The translations under genes and the position numbers were made by a program. Under the pieces are notes generated by a model that saw only the letters and a program-made list of their open reading frames with translations, was not told the origin of the DNA and ran no database searches. Below, in pieces: positions 53,802 to 62,954 of a stretch of DNA of 64,000 nucleotides; within the stretch, counting starts at the first letter, position 1; every line of letters starts with the position of its first letter. The stretch is taken from positions 54,836-118,835 of the forward strand of contig NZ_JAUFQB010000003.1 in assembly GCF_030409525.1 (NCBI RefSeq). Direction: 5' to 3'. The stretch is from Kaistella yonginensis. Its GTDB lineage: Bacteria; Bacteroidota; Bacteroidia; Flavobacteriales; Weeksellaceae.

Positions 53802-54662
53802 TTATTTAATTTTTTCGATCGTTCTTCTCACCAAAATATGATCGTAAGAATCGGTATGGCAAGGTTGCACATCTTCGGGTATTTTTTCTCTGATGAAGTC
53901 ATTATAATCAAAACAGTTTTTGAAAATATTGAATTCTCCATTTTTAACATCCCACACAATTCCCTTACTTTTATTGAGGGTAGAAGCCATCACACCACCG
54001 GCAGGCCCCATATTATAGGCAAGTCCTTTGGCCCAAATATTTGCCAGCACAACTTCAGTATAAAAATAATTCTCACCTTCTATGGTCACTTTCACAAAAC
54101 TGTTCGGGAAATCGGAACCTTGTGCGCGATCCGTTTTATTTCTGTTGTTTAAAATACTTTGAACATTAAAATAGAGGTTTCCGTTTTGAACGACTGCAAA
54201 TACATTTTTTATTTTTTTATCGGTGCTTTCATCGTAGAAAAAACAGTCTAAAGCATCATCATTTACGGTAGATTTTTCGAAACCGATCAAACCTTTCTTG
54301 ATTAATTTCTGACTCTTCGAAGGTTGCTTTGCGGTAAATTCAGCTTTTGTCAGATAGATGCCATCGGGCAAACTTGTTTTGTTCGAGTTATTTTCTCCTG
54401 TTGAAGTTGATGAATTGATTGTAGTTTTCGGCGTATCTAGAGGTTCTTCAGAAATTTCTTTGATGGAAGGTTCGAAAAGTTCTTCCTGTAATTTGTTTGA
54501 ATAATTAATATAATAGGCTTTCCCATTTTTCCAGGTTAAATCTTTAAAAGGAATTTTGTCTCCAAGCACAGTTGTAAGAATTCCTTCTTTTATGGATTTC
54601 CTTTCTTGTGCAGAAACCATTACACTCATAAATAATACAACGAATAAGTATGTATATTTCAT
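53802..54662 (-). CDS. exported protein of unknown function
   Basis: A 286-residue protein with a signal peptide (MKYTYLFVVLFMSVMVSA, cleavage near residue 18). The mature protein has a Ser/Thr/Asn-rich linker (about 80-98: TTINSSTSTGENNSNKTS), then a region of alternating strands (GIYLTKAEFTAKQPS ... NGNLYFNVQSIL). A glycine stretch, MGPAGGVMASTLNKSKG, could lie in or near a membrane. No family or T9SS sorting domain was recognised. It is a single gene, convergent with ctlX. Confidence 0.8.
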   Translation of the reverse strand: MKYTYLFVVLFMSVMVSAQERKSIKEGILTTVLGDKIPFKDLTWKNGKAYYINYSNKLQEELFEPSIKEISEEPLDTPKTTINSSTSTGENNSNKTSLPDGIYLTKAEFTAKQPSKSQKLIKKGLIGFEKSTVNDDALDCFFYDESTDKKIKNVFAVVQNGNLYFNVQSILNNRNKTDRAQGSDFPNSFVKVTIEGENYFYTEVVLANIWAKGLAYNMGPAGGVMASTLNKSKGIVWDVKNGEFNIFKNCFDYNDFIREKIPEDVQPCHTDSYDHILVRRTIEKIK

Positions 54663-54814
54663 CTCTTAAATTTTTGTAAAACTATTCAAAATAATTCAAT
54701 ATTAAAACATTATTTTTCTCATGAAATTGAAGTTTATTTAACAATTTTGCTGGTTTTGAAAAGATTCCCAATTTCTACATTAAAGGATTTAATTTCTAAA
54801 TAAATTCTTCGCTA

Positions 54815-54850
54815 CAAAAAAAAGCCTTCAGAAATTCTGAGGGCTTTTCG
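54815..54850 (-). terminator. terminator after the TonB-type receptor gene
   Basis: Hairpin AAAGCCTTCAGA / TCTGAGGGCTTT (54821-54832 / 54836-54847) with one mismatch and an A-run to the left, which is a T tract on the minus strand. Confidence 0.8.
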
Positions 54851-54879
54851 AAAAAAATAACTGAATATGAAAACTTAAT

Positions 54880-57096
54880 TTATCTGGTTCTATTATTAAT
54901 ATCTTTATCTGCACTATCGATTGTACGTGTTTTTTTCACTTTCTGGTTTCCGAAATTATAAACCACGGTTAGTTTTACGCCTTGTTTATATTGATTTTGC
55001 TCTACAAAATTGTAGTTCCCATTTTTTTGGTAATCTTCGATTTTAATAAGGTACGTGTTGAAAACATCATCCACGCCGAGGGAAAAAGTCCATTGATCCC
55101 ACATTTTTTTTAAGTTAAGATCCAAGCGCATCAAGCCATCTAATGATCCCAATTCTATTTGCTGTTTGTTGATGTAGAAGTAATTTGCGCCCAAGAACCA
55201 GGTTTTGTTTTTATCTAATCTGATGTTATTATTGGTTTGAATAAGAACACTCGTTGAACTGTTTGTATTTTCATACAAAGGGAAAACATCGCCGGTGATT
55301 GGATCCATACTCAAACTTCCATCGTTGATGTTGTGTTGTACGCCGACATTAAAATTGGTCGTCCAGATTCCTTTGAAAAAACTTTTTTGCATTCCTAACA
55401 TTGCACTCATTTCCTGTTGATCGCCAAAATTGGTTCTAATATAGCGCAGTTGATTTTGCCCATTAATAACGCCTTGCAAAGGAACTTCAGTAATATTATC
55501 TTTTTTAAGAGCGTGGTTTAAAATCAGGAAATATGAATTTTTATACATATAGGTCAGTTCCTGGGTATAAACAGAAGACGCTTTCACGAAAGGATTATTT
55601 TGGGTATAATTAAATTCCGTTAAAATGGTGCGGATCGGATTTAATTCATAAAAATTGGGTCTTCTCATCCGGCTGGAAAATGCGTAGGAAATAGTATTGT
55701 TATCATTAAGCGCATAATTCAAACTTAAATAAGGCAAAAGTTGATTATAATCTCTTTTAATATTTCTTAAATTGACATCTTGCGCATTATCCGATTTTCC
55801 TTCGCTGTTTGTCATTTCATATCGCGCGCCCACTTTACCGGAAAGTTTTGGGGAAATTTTTCCTTCTAAAGTTAAGTAAGCACCAAAGATATTTTCATCA
55901 TATAAAAAAAGATTAGGCCAAGATTGCGGAATTGCGGTGCGGAAATCGATTGCAGTATATTTCGTGTCGTTATCTGTTTTTGTTTTATTAAAGTTAACGC
56001 CGGTCGCAAGGGTAAAGTCTTTTTTAAATTTTTGAATATAATCTGCCGTCGCTGAAAAATTGTCGATCAATTGCGGCTGTTCCTGATTAATTCTGATTAA
56101 CGGATTTAATTCTGTCTGATTTACATCAGATAAATACGTGATGTTTTCTGAGCGTTGCAATCTTTTATACAACAATCCCGCAGCGTTTACATTAAACTTA
56201 CTCCCTAAAGAATCCAGTTTCAATTCATAATTTAAGTTGAGGGAATTGTTGTACGATCGGGCATCTTCTTTATTTTTCGTCCAGGAATAATCGGTTGTAT
56301 TGCTTTGCGAATTTTTTACTGTACTGAATAAATTTACGGTAGAATCATAACTTCTGTTTGCTCGAGAGTTGAAGGTGAGGGCAAAACTATTATTGTCATT
56401 CAACTCATAATCGATATTGAGATAGCCTCCCAAATTTTTGTTGGGATCGGTAATTCGCCCTTCAGATTGATTGGTCGCTATAGTATTTCCGTTTTTCAAC
56501 AGATAAAATTGTTCTTGAATATTTTCACTCACATTGATATTTGCGTTGATTCCAAGTTTTTCTTTTCGATAATTTACACTTAAACCTGCAGCAGTAGAAT
56601 TGTAATAATTTTGTTGGTTGAACATTCTCATATTTCCGTTTAAGCCATCGCTGCTTTTCTTCTTCAAAATAATGTTGATAATTCCATCGGAAGACTCCAC
56701 TTTAAATTCACTTCCGGGCACGGTGATTACTTCAATTTTCTGAATGTTTTCCGCTGGGGTATTTTTTAGAAATTGCTCCAGTCCGTCGGCATCCAGTTGT
56801 GTAGGTCTTCCGTTGATATAAATAACAGCGTTTGATTTACCAGCAATTTTTAAGGTCTTGTCGTCCGTGGACGAAACCAGTGGTGTTTCTTTTAAAAGTT
56901 CAAAGGCCGTATTTCCTTTTGCAACGGGTGAAGCTGCAACATCATAAACAAAACGGTCGCTTTCTTTTTTAAACACTTTTTTTGTCATGGTCACTTCTTG
57001 GATTTGCTGAATTTTTACAGAGTCAGCTTTCGCTTGTTTTTGGGCAATAGCAACAAATCCGGAAAGAAGCGCTAAGGGAATCATTAGTTTTTTCAT
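54880..57096 (-). CDS. TonB-dependent-receptor-like outer membrane beta-barrel protein
   Basis: A 738-residue protein with a signal peptide (1-19). It has a plug domain (about 45-150: AFELLKETPLVSSTDDKTLKIAG ... VYINGRPTQLDADGLEQFL ... VITVPGSEF) and a large C-terminal barrel of the OMP_b-brl_3 kind (about 160-720). The usual carboxypeptidase-like N-terminal domain is absent. QEVTMTKKVFKKE near residue 33 is a possible TonB-box region. The ligand is unknown; such proteins carry siderophores, peptides or metal ions. The gene has a long leader of about 115 nt with an inverted repeat. Confidence 0.9.
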   Translation of the reverse strand: MKKLMIPLALLSGFVAIAQKQAKADSVKIQQIQEVTMTKKVFKKESDRFVYDVAASPVAKGNTAFELLKETPLVSSTDDKTLKIAGKSNAVIYINGRPTQLDADGLEQFLKNTPAENIQKIEVITVPGSEFKVESSDGIINIILKKKSSDGLNGNMRMFNQQNYYNSTAAGLSVNYRKEKLGINANINVSENIQEQFYLLKNGNTIATNQSEGRITDPNKNLGGYLNIDYELNDNNSFALTFNSRANRSYDSTVNLFSTVKNSQSNTTDYSWTKNKEDARSYNNSLNLNYELKLDSLGSKFNVNAAGLLYKRLQRSENITYLSDVNQTELNPLIRINQEQPQLIDNFSATADYIQKFKKDFTLATGVNFNKTKTDNDTKYTAIDFRTAIPQSWPNLFLYDENIFGAYLTLEGKISPKLSGKVGARYEMTNSEGKSDNAQDVNLRNIKRDYNQLLPYLSLNYALNDNNTISYAFSSRMRRPNFYELNPIRTILTEFNYTQNNPFVKASSVYTQELTYMYKNSYFLILNHALKKDNITEVPLQGVINGQNQLRYIRTNFGDQQEMSAMLGMQKSFFKGIWTTNFNVGVQHNINDGSLSMDPITGDVFPLYENTNSSTSVLIQTNNNIRLDKNKTWFLGANYFYINKQQIELGSLDGLMRLDLNLKKMWDQWTFSLGVDDVFNTYLIKIEDYQKNGNYNFVEQNQYKQGVKLTVVYNFGNQKVKKTRTIDSADKDINNRTR

Positions 57097-57114
57097 GGGT
57101 TAAAGCTTTTAGAA

Positions 57115-57183
57115 AAAGAAGGAAGACTAATTATTAGTTTTATGGTTATCAGTGATCATTATTAGTTTGGGCTTCCTTCCTTT
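57115..57183 (-). repeat. inverted repeat in the 5' leader of the TonB-type receptor gene
   Basis: Arms AAAGAAGGAAG (57115-57125) and CTTCCTTCCTTT (57172-57183) pair with a single bulge around a 46-nt AT-rich loop that contains two further short ATTATTAG copies. It lies between the promoter box (57217) and the ATG (57096), so it is transcribed. Confidence 0.5.
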
Positions 57184-57216
57184 CTTTGGATATTGGTTTT
57201 TATGAATCTTACATTG

Positions 57217-57224
57217 CAAAGATA
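57217..57224 (-). promoter_or_regulatory. -7 box TATCTTTG of the TonB-type receptor gene
   Basis: Exact TAnnTTTG element on the minus strand, 120 nt upstream of the ATG at 57096. It gives an unusually long leader for this window. Confidence 0.5.
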
Positions 57225-57361
57225 TAAAAACTATTTAGTATTATGCAATACAAAGTACTATAAAAATAAAGTCAAAACTTATAACCATTTGATTATCAGT
57301 TGAAAAAAATTAATTATGAATTACCAATCTTTACCAGAGGTGCTGATATTTGCATTTAAAA

Positions 57362-57398
57362 CAAAAAAAAGAGTAGAAAATCCACTCTTTTTTTTACG
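57362..57398 (-). terminator. terminator after the DUF3817 gene
   Basis: Stem AAAAGAGT / ACTCTTTT around the loop AGAAAATCC, A-run on the left and T-run on the right. Confidence 0.75.
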
Positions 57399-57412
57399 TT
57401 TTTAAAAACCAT

Positions 57413-57754
57413 TTACTCTTCTCGGTCAAAGCGCGCCAAAGTTTTATCAACCCAAATTGTAGCGAAAGGGAAAAACACAGAAATAAGTGCGAAGACGGTA
57501 TCTTCATCATCCCATTGATAAATTTTTCTTGTCGGCAAAAAAAGCAACAGATAAAGAACGAAAAACAAACCATGAATATTACCGACAATAATGATGTAGA
57601 TCGTGGGCAAAAGACCTTCTCGATCATAGCGAATCCAAATCATCGCTGTAAACAGGAAAAACCAGGAAACCGCCTCGGCAAAACAAATTTGTTTAAACCA
57701 TTTTTCGATTTGTTCTGGACTGTATTTGGCAAATAATTTTTCGATATAACTCAT
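57413..57754 (-). CDS. DUF3817 membrane protein
   Basis: A 113-residue protein with three hydrophobic helices (about 25-45, 52-74 and 85-102), the DUF3817 pattern: ICFAEAVSWFFLFTAMIWIRY, IVGNIHGLFFVLYLLLFL, and VFALISVFFPFATIWVDKTL near the C-terminus. The G-x-x-HG region is conserved in the family. No function is known. It may share a transcript with nadD, which lies downstream, but its own terminator argues against this. Confidence 0.88.
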   Translation of the reverse strand: MSYIEKLFAKYSPEQIEKWFKQICFAEAVSWFFLFTAMIWIRYDREGLLPTIYIIIVGNIHGLFFVLYLLLFLPTRKIYQWDDEDTVFALISVFFPFATIWVDKTLARFDREE

Positions 57755-57791
57755 AATGAAAATAAAAAAAACTGTAATAAAAATTGAAGTG

Positions 57792-57799
57792 CAAATTTA
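57792..57799 (-). promoter_or_regulatory. -7 box TAAATTTG of the DUF3817 gene
   Basis: Exact TAnnTTTG element on the minus strand, 37 nt upstream of the ATG at 57754. Confidence 0.5.
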
Positions 57800-57830
57800 C
57801 GGATTATAAACCTGGATTAAGTAGTGCTTT

Positions 57831-58415
57831 CTATTTATAAAAATTACTTCCATCTAAATATTCAAAAACTTCGGGTGGCAACATGGGTCTTACGTTTTTA
57901 CCCTCCTTAATCATCGCCCGAATTTCTGTGGCAGAAAGCTCAATGATTGGCGCTTTTATTACAGAAACATTCTCGTGATCTACGTACTGATACTGCTTAT
58001 TCGTTTCCTCAAAAACTCTAGGATAAACAATGATCTGATGATTTTTAACTAAAACTTCTGCGTTTTTCCATTTTGAAAGTCCGTTTAAATTGTCTTCGCC
58101 CATAATCAAGGAGAAAGAATACTCGGGATATTTTTCGTGAAGATAAGTCAAGGTATCAATCGTATAACTCGGGATTGGCAATGAAAACTCTACATTAGAA
58201 GCCCGTAATTTTGGGTAATTTTTTACTGCAAGTTGCACCATGTCTAAGCGGTTATGATCTTTTAATAAAGATTTTTTATCTTTAAACGGATTTTGCGGAC
58301 TGACCACAAACCAAAGTTCATCCATATCCGTATTCTCAATAATATAATTCGCCAAAATCAAATGGCCAATATGAATGGGGTTAAAACTCCCGAAAAACAA
58401 ACAGATTTTTTTCAT
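57831..58415 (-). CDS. nadD: nicotinate-nucleotide adenylyltransferase
   Basis: Converts nicotinate mononucleotide plus ATP to deamido-NAD, the step after PncB. The 194-residue protein begins MKKICLFFGSFNPIHIGHLILANY (the GSFNPxHxGH nucleotidyl-transferase motif). It has WFVVSPQNPFKDKKSLL, MGEDNLNGLSKWK and the ISxTxIR-equivalent ELSATEIRAMIKEGK near the C-terminus. The frame remains open to 58562, but residues before the ATG at 58415 are not conserved and would overlap the divergent Omp85-like gene. A near-consensus TATCTTTA lies upstream. Confidence 0.95.
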   Translation of the reverse strand: MKKICLFFGSFNPIHIGHLILANYIIENTDMDELWFVVSPQNPFKDKKSLLKDHNRLDMVQLAVKNYPKLRASNVEFSLPIPSYTIDTLTYLHEKYPEYSFSLIMGEDNLNGLSKWKNAEVLVKNHQIIVYPRVFEETNKQYQYVDHENVSVIKAPIIELSATEIRAMIKEGKNVRPMLPPEVFEYLDGSNFYK

Positions 58416-58510
58416 AGATTTAGAACTGAATTCGACCACGATGCGCACGTTTCTATTTAAGTTGTTAAAGATAAAAAAATATTGCTGAACGTATAATAAA
58501 TGCAGACTAA

Positions 58511-60142
58511 TTGAGTTCAAACAAAGAAACACTTTCATTGAAAATCCTACTTCCCATTTCACTCCTGTTTTTTTGTGTTTTTTTTAAAGCGCAAGTAAAA
58601 GAATTTTGGCTGATCGACCTTCAAACCAATAAAAAAACACTGGTAAAAGATTCTGTTTCTGCCGTGAAATTCTTGGATTCTTTAACCCAAAACTCTTATT
58701 ATTTTACAGAGGTTAAAGCAGTAAACAAAGAAGCAAATTCTACGCAAATTTTCTTTGATAAAGGAAAAAATTACAATCAAGCTGAAGTTAAACTTGATGA
58801 CGAAACGGTAAAAAACTTTAAATATAAAAGAGAATTTTTTGCAAAAAACTTAGATTCTTTAAAGAAAGAAATTAGTGAGCGCTATAGAAATCAAGGTTTT
58901 GTTTTTAACCGGGTAAAATCTCAATTTAAAGGAATGAAGAACGGTATTCCCCAGGTCGAACTTTTCGTGATAAGAAGCGACCAACGCAAAATAGATGGTC
59001 TCGTTTTTAGAGGCTATGAGCGACTTCCGATCCGTTTTGTGAAAAATTTAGAAAAGGAATATCTACAGAAAAAATATCAACCGAAGACTTTAATTCAATT
59101 AAATCAATCGCTCCAAAACCATCCTTTTCTGCTGCTAGAAAAACCGCCACAAACTTTATTCACCAAAGATTCTACCTCTATTTTCCTGTTTACCCAAAAG
59201 AAAAAATCCAATAGTTTTGATGGTATTATCGGATTTGGAAATGATAAAACAGACAAATTCACCTTTAACGGAAGTCTTAATTTAAACTTCAGGAATATGT
59301 TTAATGGTTTTGAAACCGTAAACCTATTTTGGCAAAGAAATCCGGATAAAGGGCAGACATTTGATCTCCAAACTGATATTCCCTATCTTTTTAAAACCAA
59401 TATTGGAGGTAATTTTAAAATCAATATTTTCCGACAGGATTCTACTTATGCCAACGTAAAACTTACGCCTGCTTTCTATCTTCATCTGAATCGAAATCAA
59501 AAAATTGGCGTTCGCGGAACATTTGAAACATCAACCGTTCTTGACTCGCTCTATGTGCAGGGGCGGGATTATGATAAAAAAGGAATTGGCCTTTGGTACG
59601 ACTACACCGAGCCTTCAGAAATTGAACTCTTTATTTACAAAACGAAAATACGGGCAGAAGCAGACTATATAACCACCAACTATGCGGTCGACAATGTCAC
59701 TGGCAACCAAACCAATTATTATTTTTCTGGGGAACGAAATTTTCATGTTAAGGGAAACAACTATCTCAACTTACGCGGAGAAACCGCTTTGCTAAATTCT
59801 AAAAATAATTTTGCAATTAATGAACTATTGCGTTTTGGTGGCTGGAATTCTTTTCGTGGATTTAATGAACATTCTCTTTACGCCAATTTTTATTATTTCG
59901 GAACGGCTGAGTATCGTTACTTGGTCGGCAATCAAGCTTTTTTCGATGTATTTGGACAGTATGGCGAATTGCACAATAAAAATTTAGGTTTTAAACCAAA
60001 GCTTTATAGTTTTGGACTCGGTTTTAATTTTATACTTCCGATTGGGTTGATGAGTTTTCAAATCTCTAATGGGAATGAATTTGGAAATCCGATTAAATTT
60101 GGCGACACCAAAATACATTGGGGAATCTTGAGTAGGTTCTAG
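58511..60142 (+). CDS. Omp85-superfamily outer membrane protein
   Basis: A 543-residue exported beta-barrel protein. The predicted start is TTG at 58511; a second TTG at 58538 would give MKILLPISLLFFCVFFKAQ, a cleaner signal peptide. There is no ATG. POTRA-like segments (about 30-205) precede a C-terminal barrel (about 225-543). The barrel contains RFGGWNSFRGFNEHSL, matching the FRGF lid-loop motif of Omp85 proteins, and ends in WGILSRF with a terminal Phe. It is smaller than BamA/TamL and may be a two-partner-type or surface antigen protein. Its cargo is unknown. Confidence 0.82.
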   Translation: MSSNKETLSLKILLPISLLFFCVFFKAQVKEFWLIDLQTNKKTLVKDSVSAVKFLDSLTQNSYYFTEVKAVNKEANSTQIFFDKGKNYNQAEVKLDDETVKNFKYKREFFAKNLDSLKKEISERYRNQGFVFNRVKSQFKGMKNGIPQVELFVIRSDQRKIDGLVFRGYERLPIRFVKNLEKEYLQKKYQPKTLIQLNQSLQNHPFLLLEKPPQTLFTKDSTSIFLFTQKKKSNSFDGIIGFGNDKTDKFTFNGSLNLNFRNMFNGFETVNLFWQRNPDKGQTFDLQTDIPYLFKTNIGGNFKINIFRQDSTYANVKLTPAFYLHLNRNQKIGVRGTFETSTVLDSLYVQGRDYDKKGIGLWYDYTEPSEIELFIYKTKIRAEADYITTNYAVDNVTGNQTNYYFSGERNFHVKGNNYLNLRGETALLNSKNNFAINELLRFGGWNSFRGFNEHSLYANFYYFGTAEYRYLVGNQAFFDVFGQYGELHNKNLGFKPKLYSFGLGFNFILPIGLMSFQISNGNEFGNPIKFGDTKIHWGILSRF

Positions 60143-60232
60143 AGTGATAAAATCATGAACTTATACAAGTTGGTAAAAAATCTTTAGAAAAAATATAAAA
60201 ATGATTAAAATCAGCTTAATATTATAATTTTA

Positions 60233-60244
60233 AGAGAATTCTCT
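60233..60244. promoter_or_regulatory. 12-bp perfect palindrome upstream of the two-component operon
   Basis: AGAGAATTCTCT is its own reverse complement. It ends 12 nt before the -7 box at 60257, so it would lie between the -33 and -7 regions. Candidate operator. Confidence 0.4.
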
Positions 60245-60256
60245 ATAGATTATCTG

Positions 60257-60264
60257 TAAATTTG
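60257..60264 (+). promoter_or_regulatory. -7 box TAAATTTG of the two-component operon
   Basis: Exact TAnnTTTG element 82 nt before the histidine kinase ATG. The leader contains a seven-codon mini-ORF (60311-60334) in the same frame as the kinase. Confidence 0.5.
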
Positions 60265-60346
60265 CTATTGTGCCTTCTCTGTTCTACAAAAACAGTAAAA
60301 AAAGCAATTGATGACAAGTATAAAAATAAAGTAGGTATCGATAGAA

Positions 60347-62092
60347 ATGAAAAGCAATACTAATAAAACACCCTTCCTCAATTCGAAATTTCGGAAATTA
60401 ATTCACTATGGCCTTATTTTAGGAATTTTACTGCTCCAAATTATAATCGCTGTATTTTTCTATAAGGAATTGGTGAACAAGAAACATTTAAACTTTATCG
60501 AAAAGCAACTCAATGGTTTTCAGGCCTTAGAAAGCCTCACTGAAAACTCGAGAGAGGAACTTTTTAATGCGCAGGATTTTCTTCAAAAATTTATATTGAC
60601 TGAAGATGATCAATATCTGACCTCCTATTTTAACTCTTTAACTCTACTTGACGGCAATCTTGAAAAGATCGAAAGTATTCGGGAAGAAAATCCTGAATTA
60701 AAACTCAATTTAAATTCCAACAAAAAAGAAAAGTCGAAAAACCAGACCTTGAAGGTATTGATCGATTCTGTAGCTCAGTTTTCAACCAGTCGTCCGGCAA
60801 AACCCAGTACGAAGCTGGCCACACCAAAAAAATACAATTATAATTTTGATTTCAGGAAATATGATGTAGAAACCAAAACAATCTCCGACACGATTGCTAA
60901 AAAAGGAATTTTTGGTCGCTTAAAAGACGCAATTTCTGGGACCGAAAAAGTCCGTAAAGACAGTACGGTGGTAATTATGAAAGAAGCCAAAGACGATCGG
61001 GCCATGAAGCTAAAAGCCGAGGTAGACAGTGTCTTCAACTTAGCAAGCAACCATTACATTTCAGAAATAAAAGAAATTCAAGTAACGGTTTTAGGCAAGC
61101 AAGAACAGTTGCAAAGCAGCAGTAATGATTTTAATAAAACATTCAGTAAACTTTTACTTTATACCAATGATTTAATTGGCACTTATGAATTGGGTATTAC
61201 TAATTCTAAAATCGAATTACAAAAACAATACACAGAGCAAACCTCCAAACTCAACGTCATTAGAAAATATTTGGTATTAAGTATCATCGTGCTTATGTTT
61301 TTGGTTTCCATTTTAATTTTGTATTTCACGAGAATGGCATTTGTTTATGAACGTGATCTGAAAGATGCAAACAACCAAATTGAGGAAAACTTAAATTTTA
61401 AAAATAGAATACTGGGAATGCTCAGTCACGAATTAAGAGCCCCTTTAAAAATAATTGGGATATTTATTAAGAAAATTACGGCTAAAACAAAAGATGAAAC
61501 CATCAAAGATTATTTAAAGTCGATTAGCTTTACCAATGATACGCTTTTGATGCAGGCCAATCAAATTCTTGAATACACCAAAAACCAACAGGTCGAAAAT
61601 AAATTAATACCAGTTGCCTTTACCCTTAAAGAAGAAATAGACTCCATCTTAACTGCGATTGCTCCGTACATTGAAACGAGAAATAATCAGTTCATCATTA
61701 CAGAAAACATTAATCCAACATTACAAGTTTTCTCAGACCGTACAAAGATTAATCAAATATTTATGAATATTCTTGGGAATGCAAATAAGTTCACTGAGAA
61801 TGGACAAATAAAAGTGACCATCAATACAGAACCGATTGATGAGCAAACCATTTCGTTGGTCACTACCGTAATTGATACGGGATCAGGTATCTCTCCAGAT
61901 GATTTAGAAAAAATCTTTGAACCTTATTATCAAGGTGTTCTATCTGAAAAAATTGAAAATCTAGGCGCCGGTTTAGGATTGAGTTTATGCAAAGAAGTTA
62001 TCGAATTATACGATGGTGAAATTTCAGTTTCAAGTGAATTAATGAAAGGCACAACTGTTGCATTCCGACTTTATTTAAATCTAGTAAAATGA
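60347..62092 (+). CDS. sensor histidine kinase
   Basis: A 581-residue inner-membrane kinase. Two membrane helices (about 21-39 and 308-328) enclose a large extracytoplasmic region of about 265 residues. Its ends are helical and its middle is Lys/Pro-rich and poorly conserved-looking (SRPAKPSTKLATPKK). The HisKA phospho-acceptor is His361 in MLSHELRAPL, and the HATPase has the N box NQIFMNILGNANKF, G1 DTGSGIS and G2 GAGLGLSLCKEV. There is no HAMP or PAS domain. It overlaps the response-regulator gene as ATGA. The signal sensed is unknown. Confidence 0.92.
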   Translation: MKSNTNKTPFLNSKFRKLIHYGLILGILLLQIIIAVFFYKELVNKKHLNFIEKQLNGFQALESLTENSREELFNAQDFLQKFILTEDDQYLTSYFNSLTLLDGNLEKIESIREENPELKLNLNSNKKEKSKNQTLKVLIDSVAQFSTSRPAKPSTKLATPKKYNYNFDFRKYDVETKTISDTIAKKGIFGRLKDAISGTEKVRKDSTVVIMKEAKDDRAMKLKAEVDSVFNLASNHYISEIKEIQVTVLGKQEQLQSSSNDFNKTFSKLLLYTNDLIGTYELGITNSKIELQKQYTEQTSKLNVIRKYLVLSIIVLMFLVSILILYFTRMAFVYERDLKDANNQIEENLNFKNRILGMLSHELRAPLKIIGIFIKKITAKTKDETIKDYLKSISFTNDTLLMQANQILEYTKNQQVENKLIPVAFTLKEEIDSILTAIAPYIETRNNQFIITENINPTLQVFSDRTKINQIFMNILGNANKFTENGQIKVTINTEPIDEQTISLVTTVIDTGSGISPDDLEKIFEPYYQGVLSEKIENLGAGLGLSLCKEVIELYDGEISVSSELMKGTTVAFRLYLNLVK

Positions 62093-62733
62093 ACGCCTTA
62101 AATAAGAAACCTTGTACATTTCTCCTTGCTGATGATCATAGTTTAATACGACAAGGTTTGGTCTTTTTAATTGACGACATTTGTGCTGATTGCAAAGTTA
62201 CGCAAGCCTCCAATTTTCAGCAGATTTTAGAAACAATTACGACTCAGAAAATAGACATAGCCATTTTAGACGCGCAATTTCCAGAGGGAAATATCCTTTC
62301 TATTTTACCTGAAATTAAATCAAAAGATCAAGACATCAAAATTCTTATTTTCTCGGGATATGCTGAAGAAGAACACGCTCTAAAATATATAAAAGCAGGC
62401 GCACATGGTTTCCTAAGCAAGATGAGCGAAGAAGAAGACATCAAAAATGCACTGTTAAAAATGAAAAATAAAGGGGAATATTTCTCGGAAACTACACAAG
62501 CCTTACTCATCCATTCACTATCTAACCCAGAAAATATAGATTTAGTTTCTTTACTCACCGAGAGAGAATTACAAATCGCAGAAATGTACGTCGCTGGTTT
62601 GGGCAATTTGGAAATCGCTAATTCATTAGACATTAAGCAAAATACCGTTAGTACTTTAAAAAAGAGAGTATTTGATAAACTAAAAATCGAAAATATCGTG
62701 CAGTTGATTGCAATAATAAAAGGGCAACATTAA
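62089..62733 (+). CDS. NarL/FixJ-type response regulator
   Basis: A 214-residue DNA-binding regulator, partner of the kinase just upstream (ATGA overlap). The receiver domain (about 10-125) has the acidic pair Asp15/Asp16, phospho-acceptor Asp61 (AILDAQFP), Ser89 and Lys111 (FLSKMS), so it should be phosphorylatable. The C-terminal LuxR-type HTH (about 152-212) reads LTERELQIAEMYVAGLGNLEIANSL ... NTVSTLKKRVFDKL. The target genes are unknown. The palindrome AGAGAATTCTCT in front of the operon is a candidate site for autoregulation. Confidence 0.94.
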   Translation: MNALNKKPCTFLLADDHSLIRQGLVFLIDDICADCKVTQASNFQQILETITTQKIDIAILDAQFPEGNILSILPEIKSKDQDIKILIFSGYAEEEHALKYIKAGAHGFLSKMSEEEDIKNALLKMKNKGEYFSETTQALLIHSLSNPENIDLVSLLTERELQIAEMYVAGLGNLEIANSLDIKQNTVSTLKKRVFDKLKIENIVQLIAIIKGQH

Positions 62734-62935
62734 CGTACGTTTTTCTCAACCGTTGCATCGCGACAAAAATTACCTCCCGAAAATTTCCCCGTTCCTTGTT
62801 GAAAATTTACAGGTCATCTAACATCGATTGATCCCCAGTCTTTCCGATATAACCAAGGAATTATTGTAGAAAAATATCTACAACCCCACCGACAAATATC
62901 GAAGTGCTTCAGTTGACCAATTCCCATTTCCGATG

Positions 62936-62943
62936 TACCTTTG
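62936..62943 (+). promoter_or_regulatory. -7 box TACCTTTG of a candidate small transcript
   Basis: Exact TAnnTTTG match 11 nt before a small ATG-initiated frame and about 100 nt before a good terminator. Confidence 0.45.
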
Positions 62944-62954
62944 CACTAATAGAA

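Larger units (their letters stand above)
57097..57412. other. intergenic region, promoter, leader repeat and terminator, no gene
   Basis: It contains the TonB-receptor leader with its inverted repeat, the promoter box at 57217 and, at the far end, the terminator of the DUF3817 gene. No reading frame was found. Confidence 0.6.

Noticed and set aside
58416..58562. 49-residue N-terminal extension of NadD
   Set aside because: NadD begins directly before the GSFNPxHxGH motif; the extension overlaps the divergent gene.
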